Below are positions 1-8,816 of a DNA stretch of 64,000 nucleotides, piece after piece. Every line of letters begins with the position of its first letter. The first letter of the stretch is position 1. Made by a program: the position numbers and the translations under genes. The notes beneath the pieces are model-generated. The model saw nothing but the letters and a program-made list of their open reading frames with translations. It did no database searches and had not been told where the DNA came from. Source of the stretch: Pantoea sp. Cy-639 (GTDB lineage Bacteria; Pseudomonadota; Gammaproteobacteria; Pseudomonadales; Pseudomonadaceae); NCBI RefSeq assembly GCF_011752525.1, contig NZ_VWXI01000020.1:25119-89118 (forward strand), read 5' to 3'.

Positions 1-48
1 TGGGGCCTGCCCTGGCCCCATCCATGGCGACTCCTGGCCGTAGCGGCA

Positions 49-1473
49 TCAGTGCTTGAACATCACATGCCGCACGCAGGTGTAGTCCTCCAGCCCGTAC
101 ATCGACATGTCCTTGCCGTATCCGGAGTGCTTCTGCCCTCCGTGAGGCATCTCGCTGACCAGCATGAAGTGGGTGTTGACCCAGGTGCAGCCATACTGCA
201 GGCGTGCAGCCAGGCGATGGGCGCGGCCAGTGTCGCGGGTCCATACCGACGAGGCGAGGCCGTAGTCGGAGTCGTTGGCCCACTCCAGCGCCTGGGCCTC
301 GTCGTTGAAACGAGTGACCGAGACTACTGGGCCGAACACTTCGTGACGGACGATCTCGTCGTCCTGCTGGGCGTCGGCAAGCACCGTTGGCTCGAAGAAG
401 AAGCCGTCGCCGGGGATAGCCTTGCCACCGGTGACCAGGCGGATGTGTGGCTGGGCAATGGCGCGCTGCACCAGGCCGGCCACCTTGTCGCGGTGCTGGG
501 CGCTGATCAGCGGGCCGAGCTCGGTGTCCGGCGCGTGCTGCGGGCCGGCCTTGATGCTGGCCACGGCCTCGCCCAGGCGCTCGACGAAGCGTTCGTAGAT
601 GCCGTCCTGCACGTACAGGCGGCAGGCTGCGGTGCAGTCCTGTCCGGCATTGTAGAAACCGAAGGTGCGTATGCCGTCGATGACGGCGTCGAGGTCGGCA
701 TCGTCGAACACCAGCACCGGGGCCTTGCCGCCCAGTTCCATGTGCATGCGTTTCACGCTGTTGGCGGTGGCGCCGATGATGTGCGCACCTGTGGGAATCG
801 AACCGGTCAACGAGACCATGCGCACCTTGGGATGGGTTACCAGCGGGTTGCCGACGCTCTGGCCGCGGCCAAACAGAATGTTGAGCACCCCGGCCGGCAG
901 CAGTGCCTGGATCAGTTCGCCAAGGCGCAGGGCGGTCAGCGGGGTCAGCTCCGAAGGCTTGATCACCACGGTGTTGCCAGCGGCCAGCGCTGGCGCGATC
1001 TTCCAGGCCAGCATCATCAGCGGATAGTTCCATGGCGCGATGGAGGCGACCACGCCCAAGGGATCGCGGCGGATCATCGAGGTGTGTCCCGGCAGGTACT
1101 CGCCGGCGGCCGAGCCGCCCAGGCAGCGGGCCGCGCCAGCGAAGTAGCGGAACACGTCGGCGATCGCCGGGATTTCGTCGTTGAGCGCCGCGCTGAATGG
1201 CTTGCCGCAGTTATCCGACTCCAGGCGGGCCAGTGCTTCGCCATGGGTCTCGATTTGCGTGGCGATGGCCAGCAATGCGCTGGCGCGCTCCTTTGGCGTG
1301 GTTTGTGACCAGCCCGCAAAGGCCAGGTCGGCGGCGCGCACGGCGGCATCGACCTGGGCCTCGGTGGCTTCGGCGATCTGTGCCAGGGCGCTGCCGCTGG
1401 CTGGGTCGAGCACGGTCCAGGTCGGCCCTTCGCCACTGACCAGGCGACCGTTTATCAGCATTCGGTTTTGCAT
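49..1473 (-). CDS. patD: Gamma-aminobutyraldehyde dehydrogenase (aldehyde dehydrogenase family)
   Basis: This 474-residue NAD-dependent aldehyde dehydrogenase probably oxidises 4-aminobutyraldehyde to GABA in putrescine degradation in the cytoplasm. The sequence shows the family catalytic glutamate in MELGGKAPVLVF, the nucleophilic cysteine in GFYNAGQDCTAACR and the cofactor-binding SIAPWNYPLMM segment. I chose the ATG at 1473 because the reverse strand has GGAAGGAG about 7 bases before it and the family normally begins close to LINGRLVSGEG; the reading frame stays open further upstream to 1605. The length fits PatD/YdcW. No polyamine gene is adjacent, so the exact substrate (4-aminobutyraldehyde or another omega-aminoaldehyde) rests on family resemblance alone. 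Confidence 0.85.
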   Translation of the reverse strand: MQNRMLINGRLVSGEGPTWTVLDPASGSALAQIAEATEAQVDAAVRAADLAFAGWSQTTPKERASALLAIATQIETHGEALARLESDNCGKPFSAALNDEIPAIADVFRYFAGAARCLGGSAAGEYLPGHTSMIRRDPLGVVASIAPWNYPLMMLAWKIAPALAAGNTVVIKPSELTPLTALRLGELIQALLPAGVLNILFGRGQSVGNPLVTHPKVRMVSLTGSIPTGAHIIGATANSVKRMHMELGGKAPVLVFDDADLDAVIDGIRTFGFYNAGQDCTAACRLYVQDGIYERFVERLGEAVASIKAGPQHAPDTELGPLISAQHRDKVAGLVQRAIAQPHIRLVTGGKAIPGDGFFFEPTVLADAQQDDEIVRHEVFGPVVSVTRFNDEAQALEWANDSDYGLASSVWTRDTGRAHRLAARLQYGCTWVNTHFMLVSEMPHGGQKHSGYGKDMSMYGLEDYTCVRHVMFKH

Positions 1474-1676
1474 GTCGGGACTCCTTCCGGGGCGTTTGCC
1501 GTCGTTGCGTCTGGCCTTGCAAGGCTGGGCCGGGCTGCGGCGGCGTATTGGCGTGGTCGAGTCTAGTCCGTTTTCCCCGTCCGCCGATGCAACATCCGGA
1601 AGCACTTGCCCTGGTGGCGAAAGCGGCGTGCCGGCCTACTCTTCTGGCCTCTTTGCACACTGTGGAGACCTTCCAG

Positions 1677-2366
1677 ATGAATACCCGTGGCTTGCTCGAC
1701 CAGTTGCTCAAATCCGGCCAGGCGCTGCTGGGCGATTCGCTCGACCCGCGCAGTTCCGGCAAGCCCACTGCCGGCGGCAGCCTTGGCAACATGTTGTCCG
1801 GGGCTGGCGGTGGTGCGCTTGCCGCCAGCGCGATGGGCCTGCTGCTGGGCAGCAAGAAAGCCCGCAAGTACGGTGGCAAGGCATTGACCTACGGTGGCCT
1901 GGCCGCCCTCGGTGTGCTCGCCTTCAAAGCCTATGGCAACTGGCAGGCGCGCCAGGGCGCGGACGCCCAGGCGCCGCAGACGCTGGATCGCCTGCCGCCG
2001 GTCGAGGCCGAGCGGCATAGCCAGGCGGTATTGCAGGCGCTGGTGGCGGCGGCCAAGGCCGACGGCCACATCGACGAGCGCGAGCGGGCGCTGATCGAGG
2101 GCGAGTTCAGCCGTCTGGACGGGGATCGCGAACTGCAGGCCTGGTTGCACGCGGAGTTGAACAAGCCCCTGGACCCGGCCGAGGTGGCGCGTGCCGCGCA
2201 GACGCCAGAGATGGCCGCCGAAATGTACCTGGCCAGCGTGATGATGGTCGACCAGGCGCATTTCATGGAGCGCGCCTACCTCGACGAACTGGCCCGCCAG
2301 CTGCGCCTTGACCCGGTGCTGCGCCAGGAACTCGAGGACCAGGTCCGGCTTGTCGCGGATCAATGA
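1677..2366 (+). CDS. TerB-family / YebE-like inner membrane protein
   Basis: The 229-residue product has a Gly/Ala-rich hydrophobic segment at about residues 40-85 (GNMLSGAGGGALAASAMGLLLG, then GGLAALGVLAFKAYGNW). A helical acidic C-terminal domain follows (AAAKADGHIDERERALIEGEF) that resembles the DUF533/TerB-like fold of E. coli YebE. The function of this family is unknown; the E. coli homologue is an inner membrane protein of envelope stress regulons. The ATG at 1677 follows GGAG at 1664-1667. The frame remains open upstream to 1548, but that stretch runs through a poorly conserved leader. The gene stands alone between patD, on the other strand, and the wsp operon. Confidence 0.75.
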   Translation: MNTRGLLDQLLKSGQALLGDSLDPRSSGKPTAGGSLGNMLSGAGGGALAASAMGLLLGSKKARKYGGKALTYGGLAALGVLAFKAYGNWQARQGADAQAPQTLDRLPPVEAERHSQAVLQALVAAAKADGHIDERERALIEGEFSRLDGDRELQAWLHAELNKPLDPAEVARAAQTPEMAAEMYLASVMMVDQAHFMERAYLDELARQLRLDPVLRQELEDQVRLVADQ

Positions 2367-2493
2367 ACTGTCATTTGGCCACAGCAATAGGCAAGGACGC
2401 CTGAAGCCACCTGAATTCAGCCGCAAATGCGTAGGGCGCCTGGGCTATACTTCGGCGATTTTCCCGCTCGTATTGAATTCCTGAGGGCTGAAT

Positions 2494-4116
2494 GTGAAGA
2501 ACTGGACCTTGCGCCAACGGATCCTGGCAAGTTTCGCCGTGATCATCGCCATCATGCTGCTGATGATCGTGGCCGCCTATTCGCGGCTGGTGGCGATCGA
2601 GGCCAGCGAGGAGGCGGTAGGGTCCGACAGCATCCCCGGCGTCTACTACAGCTCGATGATCCGCAGCGCCTGGGTCGACAGCTATGTCACCAGCCAGCAG
2701 TTGGTGGGGCTGTCGAACCATCGCGAGATCACCAGCGCCGACATGGAACTGTTCAAGAGTTTCGAGGATCGCCTCAAGCAGCACATGGCCAGCTACCAGG
2801 CGACGATCAAGGACAAGGATGACCAGCGCTCCTTCGATCAGTTCACCCTTCTTGAAGATAACTACGTCAAGAGCGTCAACCAGGTGCTCGACGCCTACCG
2901 GCAGAAGAACTATGCCGAAGCGCAGCGCCTGATCGGCGAAGTGCTGACGCCGGCCTGGGTCGATGGTCGCAAGCACCTGAATGGCGTGATCGACCGCAAC
3001 CGCGAGTCGGCCGACAACGCCACCAACGAGATCGTCAGCGCGGTGACCACCGCCAAGGGCAGCATGGTCGTTTCGCTGCTGCTGGCGATCATTGCCGCTG
3101 GCGTCTGTGGCCTGCTGCTGATGCGGGCGATCACCGCGCCGATGCAGCGCATCGTCCATGCCCTCGACCGGCTGCGTTCCGGTGACCTGAGCATGCGCCT
3201 GAGCCTGGATCGCAAGGACGAGTTCGGCGCCATCGAGGGCGGCTTCAACGAGATGGCCGAGTCGCTGGCCAACCTGGTGGCCCAGGCCCAGCGCTCGTCG
3301 GTGCAAGTGACCACGTCGGTCACCGAAATTGCCGCCACGTCCAAGCAGCAACAGGCCACCGCCACCGAGACCGCCGCGACCACCACCGAGATCGGTGCCA
3401 CCTCGCGGGAGATTGCCGCCACATCCCGTGACCTGGTGCGGACCATGACCGAGGTCACCTCGTCCGCCGACCTCGCCTCGAACCTGGCGGGTGCTGGCCA
3501 GCAGGGCCTGGCGCGCATGGAGGAGACCATGCACCAGGTGATGGGCGCCGCCGACCTGGTCAACGCCAAGCTGGCGATCCTCAACGAGAAGGCCAGCAAC
3601 ATCAACCAGGTGGTGGTCACCATCGTCAAGGTCGCCGACCAGACCAACCTGTTGTCGCTGAACGCGGCCATCGAGGCGGAAAAGGCCGGCGAGTACGGCC
3701 GTGGGTTCGCCGTGGTGGCTACCGAAGTGCGCCGCCTGGCTGACCAGACTGCAGTGGCCACCTACGATATCGAGCAGATGGTTCGCGAGATCCAGTCGGC
3801 GGTGTCGGCCGGGGTGATGGGCATGGACAAGTTTTCCGAAGAAGTGCGCCGCGGCATGTCCGAGGTGCAGCAGGTGGGCGAACAGCTCAGCCAGATCATC
3901 CACCAGGTCCAGGCACTGGCACCGCGGGTGTTGATGGTCAACGAGGGCATGCAGGCCCAGGCCACCGGCGCCGAGCAGATCAACCAGGCCCTGGCCCAGC
4001 TCAGCGATGCCAGCACCCAGACCGTGGAGTCGCTACGACAGGCCAGCTTCGCCATCGACGAACTGAGCCAGGTGGCCACCGGCCTGCGTGGCGGTGTGTC
4101 GCGCTTCAAAGTCTGA
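2494..4116 (+). CDS. wspA: WspA, membrane-bound methyl-accepting surface sensor
   Basis: WspA is the receptor of the Wsp chemosensory system, which reports surface contact or envelope stress to the kinase WspE. The 540 residues contain a first membrane helix (about 10-32), a periplasmic helical domain, a second helix (about 190-212), a HAMP segment, and a cytoplasmic signalling hairpin with the conserved tip (NLLSLNAAIEAEKAGEYGRGF). The length matches P. aeruginosa WspA. The start is GTG, because the overlapping ATG at 2492 runs straight into a stop. A TATACT -10-like hexamer lies at 2446-2451. It is the first gene of the seven-gene wsp operon and is followed after 5 bases by wspB. Confidence 0.95.
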   Translation: MKNWTLRQRILASFAVIIAIMLLMIVAAYSRLVAIEASEEAVGSDSIPGVYYSSMIRSAWVDSYVTSQQLVGLSNHREITSADMELFKSFEDRLKQHMASYQATIKDKDDQRSFDQFTLLEDNYVKSVNQVLDAYRQKNYAEAQRLIGEVLTPAWVDGRKHLNGVIDRNRESADNATNEIVSAVTTAKGSMVVSLLLAIIAAGVCGLLLMRAITAPMQRIVHALDRLRSGDLSMRLSLDRKDEFGAIEGGFNEMAESLANLVAQAQRSSVQVTTSVTEIAATSKQQQATATETAATTTEIGATSREIAATSRDLVRTMTEVTSSADLASNLAGAGQQGLARMEETMHQVMGAADLVNAKLAILNEKASNINQVVVTIVKVADQTNLLSLNAAIEAEKAGEYGRGFAVVATEVRRLADQTAVATYDIEQMVREIQSAVSAGVMGMDKFSEEVRRGMSEVQQVGEQLSQIIHQVQALAPRVLMVNEGMQAQATGAEQINQALAQLSDASTQTVESLRQASFAIDELSQVATGLRGGVSRFKV

Positions 4117-4121
4117 CGCCG

Positions 4122-4643
4122 ATGAACGTCTTGCATCCTCGCGAGGACCGCGTGGCCACCGACAAGGGCGTGCTCTACCTGCAGTTCAGCATCGCCGAGC
4201 AGCGTTTCGCCCTGGATGTGCGCGAAGTGCTCGAGGTCTTGCCGCGGCGGGCGCTCAAGCCGATCGCCCAGGCCCCGGCCTGGGTCGCCGGTGTGCTGGC
4301 CCATCGTGGCGCGCTGGTTCCGGTGATCGACCTGTCGGCCCTGAGTTTCGGCAGCCCCGCGCCATCGCGCAGCAGCACGCGCCTGGTGCTGGTGCACTAC
4401 CGTGGCGACCCGCTGCGCCCTGATCTGCCCCTGGGCCTGGTGCTCGAGCAAGCCACCGACACCCTGCGTTGCCCGGAGCACGAGTTCCAGCCCTATGGCC
4501 TGGACAATGACAACGCGCCCTACCTGGGGCCGGTGCGCCAGGACGGCCAGGGACTGGTGCAGCGCATCCGCATCGACGACCTGCTGCCGGACACAGTGCG
4601 CCAGTTGCTGTATCCGCCAGAGCCTGGGCAGGCGCCGACATGA
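4122..4643 (+). CDS. wspB: WspB, CheW-like coupling protein
   Basis: This 173-residue protein is a single CheW domain (LYLQFSIAEQRFALDVREVLEVLPR, then GVLAHRGALVPVIDLSAL) that should couple the receptor WspA to the kinase WspE. In P. aeruginosa the Wsp system has two CheW homologues, WspB and WspD, and both are present here. It begins 5 bases after the wspA stop, and its stop overlaps the wspC start by four bases (ATGA), which indicates translational coupling. Confidence 0.93.
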   Translation: MNVLHPREDRVATDKGVLYLQFSIAEQRFALDVREVLEVLPRRALKPIAQAPAWVAGVLAHRGALVPVIDLSALSFGSPAPSRSSTRLVLVHYRGDPLRPDLPLGLVLEQATDTLRCPEHEFQPYGLDNDNAPYLGPVRQDGQGLVQRIRIDDLLPDTVRQLLYPPEPGQAPT

Positions 4644-5884
4644 GCCTGCAGCGTTTCTTTCGTTTTCTGCAGGAGCGCATCGGCCTGGACGTCGAGTCGG
4701 TCGGTGCGCCCATGGTCGAGCGCGCGCTGCGTCAGCGCTGTGTTGTCGCGCAGGCCGATGACTTCGATGACTACTGGCTGCGCCTGCAGCAGTCCGGCGC
4801 CGAACAGCAGGCGCTGATCGAGGCGGTGATCGTTCCCGAGACCTGGTTCTTCCGCTACCCGGAGTCGTTCACGGCGTTGGTCGGGCTGGCCCACAAACGC
4901 GTGGCCGAGCTGGCCGGCGCGCGGCCGCTGCGGATTCTCAGTCTGCCGTGCTCGACCGGCGAAGAGCCGTATTCGATCGCCATGGCGCTGCTCGACGGTG
5001 GTGTGAGCAGCGAGGCGTTTCGCGTCGATGGCATCGATATCAGCCCCAACTCCGTTGCGCGGGCGCAGCAGGCGGAGTACGGGCGCAATTCTTTCCGTGG
5101 CAGCGAGCTGGCATTTCGCCAACGGCACTTCAGCGCCCATGGCGAGACCCATCGGCTGAACGAACGGGTGCGTCAGCAGGTCAGCCTGCAGGCCGGCAAT
5201 GTGCTGGACCCGGCCTTGGCCAGTCGCGAGGGCCTGTACGATTTCGTGTTCTGCCGCAACCTGTTGATCTATTTCGACGTACCGACCCAGCAACGGGTGT
5301 TCGAGGTGCTCAAGCGCCTGACCCACGCCCAGGGCGTGCTGTTCATCGGGCCGGCCGAGGGCAGCCTGCTGGCACGTTTGGGCATGCGTCCATTGGGAAT
5401 CGCCCAGTCGTTCGCCTACGTTCGCCAGGAACCGTTGCCGACGATGACGGCCTTGCCGCCGCCCAGCGCGCGTCCACTGCCGATAGCGGCGAGGGTCCGA
5501 CCGTTGCCGCCGCGTGCCAGCCGTCCTGGCGTTGCCGTGCCGTCGAAGGCGCCTGCGTCGCGGGAAAGCGAAGCGCAATTGCTGGCAGCCATTGCCCAGC
5601 AGGCCAACAGTGGCCAGAGCGAGCAGGCCCGGGCCAGTTGCGAGCGCTATCTGCGCCAGTTCGCGCCCAGGGCGCAGGTCTACTACTGGCTGGGCCTGCT
5701 CAGCGACACCGCGGGCGATGCCGCCCAGGCCATCATCCATTACCGCAAGGTGCTCTATCTCGAACCCCAGCATCCCGAGGCCCTGGCACACCTGGCTGCG
5801 CTGCTGGCCTCCCAGGGCGACGCGGCAGGTGCGCGGCGCCTGCAGGAGCGTGCGGCAAGGGCGGGACGGGAGCCTGAACGATGA
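4640..5884 (+). CDS. wspC: WspC, CheR-type receptor methyltransferase with TPR tail
   Basis: WspC should methylate glutamates of WspA using S-adenosylmethionine and so tune the signal. The N-terminal 270 residues are a CheR methyltransferase, with the SAM-binding motif LSLPCSTGEEPYSIAMAL and the FCRNLLIYFD motif. A proline-rich linker (about 272-310) follows, then a tetratricopeptide-like helical tail (YYWLGLLSDTAGDAAQAIIHY, EPQHPEALAHLAALL). This CheR-TPR architecture is typical of WspC. It overlaps both wspB and wspD by four bases. Confidence 0.94.
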   Translation: MSLQRFFRFLQERIGLDVESVGAPMVERALRQRCVVAQADDFDDYWLRLQQSGAEQQALIEAVIVPETWFFRYPESFTALVGLAHKRVAELAGARPLRILSLPCSTGEEPYSIAMALLDGGVSSEAFRVDGIDISPNSVARAQQAEYGRNSFRGSELAFRQRHFSAHGETHRLNERVRQQVSLQAGNVLDPALASREGLYDFVFCRNLLIYFDVPTQQRVFEVLKRLTHAQGVLFIGPAEGSLLARLGMRPLGIAQSFAYVRQEPLPTMTALPPPSARPLPIAARVRPLPPRASRPGVAVPSKAPASRESEAQLLAAIAQQANSGQSEQARASCERYLRQFAPRAQVYYWLGLLSDTAGDAAQAIIHYRKVLYLEPQHPEALAHLAALLASQGDAAGARRLQERAARAGREPER

Positions 5885-6540
5885 ACCACGACATGCAACT
5901 GATCGCTGGCGATGACGCGCTCATCGACGATTGCTGGAACCGTATTGGTGTCCATGGCAACAAGCAGTGTCCGCTGCTGGAGCGGCATATCCATTGTCGC
6001 AACTGTGAGGTGTACGCCGCGGCGGCCACCCGGCTGCTGGACCGTTACGCCCAAGTGCTGGACGACGATGTCGATGCGCCAGCGCAGGCCGAGGTGGCGC
6101 TTGGCCGCTCCATGCTGCTGTTCCGCCTCGGCGAGGAGTGGCTTGGCCTGGCCACCGCCTGTCTGGCCGAGATCGCGCCGTTGCAGTCCATGCATTCGTT
6201 GCCACACCAGCGTTCGCGAGTATTGCAGGGAGTGGCCAATGTGCGCGGCGCGCTGGTGCCTTGCCTGTCGCTGGCCGATCTGTTGAACGTGCCTGGCGAG
6301 TCGAGCGGCGAACGTGCCGGGCGGGTGCTCCCGCGCATGCTGATCCTGGCTGCCGAGGGCGGCCCGGTGGTGATGCCGGTGGATGAGATCGACGGCATCC
6401 ATCGCCTGGACCCGGCGCTGCTGCAGGAAGGGCGCGACGCCGTCCACTTCACCGCCGCGGTGCTGCAGTGGCGTGGGCGCAGTGTGCGCGTGCTGGATGA
6501 ACAACACCTATTGCAAGCCGTGAAGCGGAGCCTGTCATGA
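5881..6540 (+). CDS. wspD: WspD, second CheW-like adaptor with Cys/His N-terminal motif
   Basis: WspD is the second coupling protein of the Wsp array. The CheW domain occupies roughly residues 75-215 (MLLFRLGEEWLGLATACLAEI, NVRGALVPCLSLADLL). The first 50 residues are different: they contain a cluster C30, H36, H38, C39, C42 (CPLLERHIHCRNC) that resembles a small metal-binding motif. I infer no function for it beyond a possible structural or redox role. The gene is translationally coupled to wspC and wspE by four-base overlaps. Confidence 0.93.
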   Translation: MNHDMQLIAGDDALIDDCWNRIGVHGNKQCPLLERHIHCRNCEVYAAAATRLLDRYAQVLDDDVDAPAQAEVALGRSMLLFRLGEEWLGLATACLAEIAPLQSMHSLPHQRSRVLQGVANVRGALVPCLSLADLLNVPGESSGERAGRVLPRMLILAAEGGPVVMPVDEIDGIHRLDPALLQEGRDAVHFTAAVLQWRGRSVRVLDEQHLLQAVKRSLS

Positions 6541-8816
6541 CCCCGGAGCAAATGCGCGACGCGTCGCTGCTCGAGCTGTTCAGCCTGGAGGCCGAAGCGC
6601 AGACTCAGGTGCTCAGCGCGGGCCTCATGGCACTGGAGCGCAATCCGGCGCAACCTGACCAGCTCGAGGCCTGCATGCGTGCGGCGCACTCGCTCAAGGG
6701 GGCCGCGCGGATCGTTGGCATCGATGCCGGGGTCAGCGTCGCCCATGTGATGGAGGATTGCCTGGTGGCCGCGCAGGAAGGGCGGCTGCTGTTGCGCGCG
6801 GAGCATATCGACGCGTTGCTGCAGGGGACCGACCTGCTGATGCGGATCGCCACCCCCGGCGAGCAGGACAGCGAAGCTGCGGTGCCGGCGTTTCTCGCCC
6901 AACTGGCGGCGCTGCTGGATCCGCTTGCGGCTGCGACAGTGCCAGCCGTGCCTGTCATCCCCGCGATGCCTGTGGTGCAGGCGCCACCGGCTGAGTTCGC
7001 GCCTGTGAGCGAAGCCGAACCTGAAACCGTGGCATCGCGCAAGCCTGGCAAGCGCACCGGCGAAGGCGGCGAGCGGGTGCTGCGGGTTACCGCCGATCGC
7101 CTCAACAGCCTGCTCGACCTGTCGAGCAAGTCACTGGTCGAGACCCAGCGTCTGAAGCCTTACCTCGCCACCCTGCAGCGCCTCAAGCGCATGCATGGCC
7201 AGGGCATGCGCGCGCTGGACGGGCTCAAGACCCAGCTGGAGGAAAGCGGGCAGAGCCTGGAAGTGCTCGATGCCCTGGCGCAAACCCAGCAGTTGCTCGG
7301 CGAAACCCAGCGGATCCTGCTGCAGCAGGCCGCCGATCTCGACGAGTTCGGCTGGCAGGCCAGCCAGCGGGCACAGTTGCTGTACGACACCGCGCTGGCC
7401 TGCCGCATGCGCCCGTTCGCCGACGTGCTGACCGGGCAAAGTCGCATGGTGCGCGACCTTGGCCGTTCACTGGGCAAGCCGGTACAGCTGGTGGTCGAGG
7501 GCGAGAAGACCCAGGTCGACCGCGATGTGCTGGAGCGTCTCGAGGCGCCGCTGACGCACCTGCTGCGCAATGCCGTCGACCATGGCATCGAGTTGCCTGA
7601 GCGGCGGCTGCTGGCGGGCAAGCCTGACGAAGGTACGGTGCGCCTGCGCGCCTCGCACCAGGCCGGGTTGCTGATCCTCGAATTGTCCGATGACGGTGCC
7701 GGTATCGACCTGGAGCGCCTGCGCCAGAGCATCGTCGAGCGCGCCCTGTCGCCGGCCGAGACCGTGGCGCAGATGAGCGAGGCGGAGCTGCTGACCTTCC
7801 TGTTCCTGCCCGGTTTCAGCCTGCGCGACACGGTCACCGAGGTGTCCGGGCGGGGCGTCGGTCTCGATGCGGTGCAGCACATGGTGCGCGAGCTGCGTGG
7901 GTCGATCGAGTTGACCCAGGTGGCGGGGCAGGGCTGCTGCTTCCACCTGGAGGTGCCGCTGACCTTGTCGGTGGTGCGCAGCCTGGTGGTCGAGGTGGGC
8001 GGCGAGGCCTATGCCTTCCCCCTGGCCCATATCGAGCGCACCCTCGAAGTGCCGGCCGAGGCCATCGTCCAGGTCGAGGGGCGCCAGCACTTCTGGCACG
8101 AGGACCGACATATCGGCCTGGTCGCCGCCAGCCAGCTGCTCAACCGGCCCTCTGCGCAGGATGAGGGCCAGGGCCTGCAGGTGGTGGTGATCCGCGAGCG
8201 CGATCAGCTCTACGGTGTGGCCGTCGAGCGCCTGGTCGGCGAGCGGGTGCTGGTGGTGATGCCACTCGACCCGCGCCTGGGCAAGATCCAGGACATCTCC
8301 GCCGGGGCGTTGCTCGACGACGGTTCGGTGGTGCTGATCATCGACGTCGAGGACCTGCTGCGCTCGGTGGACAAGCTGCTCAGCACCGGCCGCCTGGAGC
8401 GTATCGAGCGTAGCGGCAAGTCTGGCAAGGGCGTGCCACGCAAGCGAGTGCTGGTAGTCGACGATTCGCTCACCGTGCGCGAGCTGCAGCGCAAGCTGCT
8501 GGGCAACCGGGGTTACGAAGTCGCGGTGGCGGTGGACGGCATGGACGGCTGGAACGCCCTGCGCAGCGAGGATTTCGACTTGCTGATCACCGATATCGAC
8601 ATGCCGCGCATGGACGGTATCGAACTGGTCACCCTGGTGCGCCGAGACCACCGGCTGCAATCGCTGCCGGTCATGGTGGTGTCTTACAAGGACCGGGAAG
8701 AGGACCGGCGTCGTGGCCTGGATGCCGGGGCCGACTACTATTTGGCCAAGGCCAGCTTCCATGACGATGCGTTGCTGGATGCGGTCGTGGAGCTGATCGG
8801 AGGTGCCCAGGGATGA
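6537..8816 (+). CDS. wspE: WspE, hybrid CheA-type histidine kinase with receiver domain
   Basis: WspE autophosphorylates in response to WspA and passes phosphate to the cyclase WspR and the methylesterase WspF. The 759 residues hold an Hpt domain with phospho-acceptor His51 (AAHSLKGAARIVG), a Pro/Ala-rich linker, and a dimerisation helix region. The HATPase follows, with N box HLLRNAVDHGIELPERR and G boxes DDGAGID and SGRGVGLD. A CheW-like regulatory domain comes next, then a C-terminal receiver (KRVLVVDDSLTV) with phospho-acceptor Asp686 (LLITDIDMPRMDG). All catalytic motifs look intact. Four-base overlaps join it to wspD and wspF. Confidence 0.95.
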   Translation: MTPEQMRDASLLELFSLEAEAQTQVLSAGLMALERNPAQPDQLEACMRAAHSLKGAARIVGIDAGVSVAHVMEDCLVAAQEGRLLLRAEHIDALLQGTDLLMRIATPGEQDSEAAVPAFLAQLAALLDPLAAATVPAVPVIPAMPVVQAPPAEFAPVSEAEPETVASRKPGKRTGEGGERVLRVTADRLNSLLDLSSKSLVETQRLKPYLATLQRLKRMHGQGMRALDGLKTQLEESGQSLEVLDALAQTQQLLGETQRILLQQAADLDEFGWQASQRAQLLYDTALACRMRPFADVLTGQSRMVRDLGRSLGKPVQLVVEGEKTQVDRDVLERLEAPLTHLLRNAVDHGIELPERRLLAGKPDEGTVRLRASHQAGLLILELSDDGAGIDLERLRQSIVERALSPAETVAQMSEAELLTFLFLPGFSLRDTVTEVSGRGVGLDAVQHMVRELRGSIELTQVAGQGCCFHLEVPLTLSVVRSLVVEVGGEAYAFPLAHIERTLEVPAEAIVQVEGRQHFWHEDRHIGLVAASQLLNRPSAQDEGQGLQVVVIRERDQLYGVAVERLVGERVLVVMPLDPRLGKIQDISAGALLDDGSVVLIIDVEDLLRSVDKLLSTGRLERIERSGKSGKGVPRKRVLVVDDSLTVRELQRKLLGNRGYEVAVAVDGMDGWNALRSEDFDLLITDIDMPRMDGIELVTLVRRDHRLQSLPVMVVSYKDREEDRRRGLDAGADYYLAKASFHDDALLDAVVELIGGAQG

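Noticed and set aside
1..20. TGGGGCC/GGCCCCA hairpin at the left edge
   Set aside because: It could be the terminator of patD, but the bases that would form the T-tract lie outside the window.
52..1308. 418-residue open frame opposite patD
   Set aside because: It is the mirror of a recognisable aldehyde dehydrogenase; its Val/Leu/Gly-rich product matches nothing and reflects high GC.
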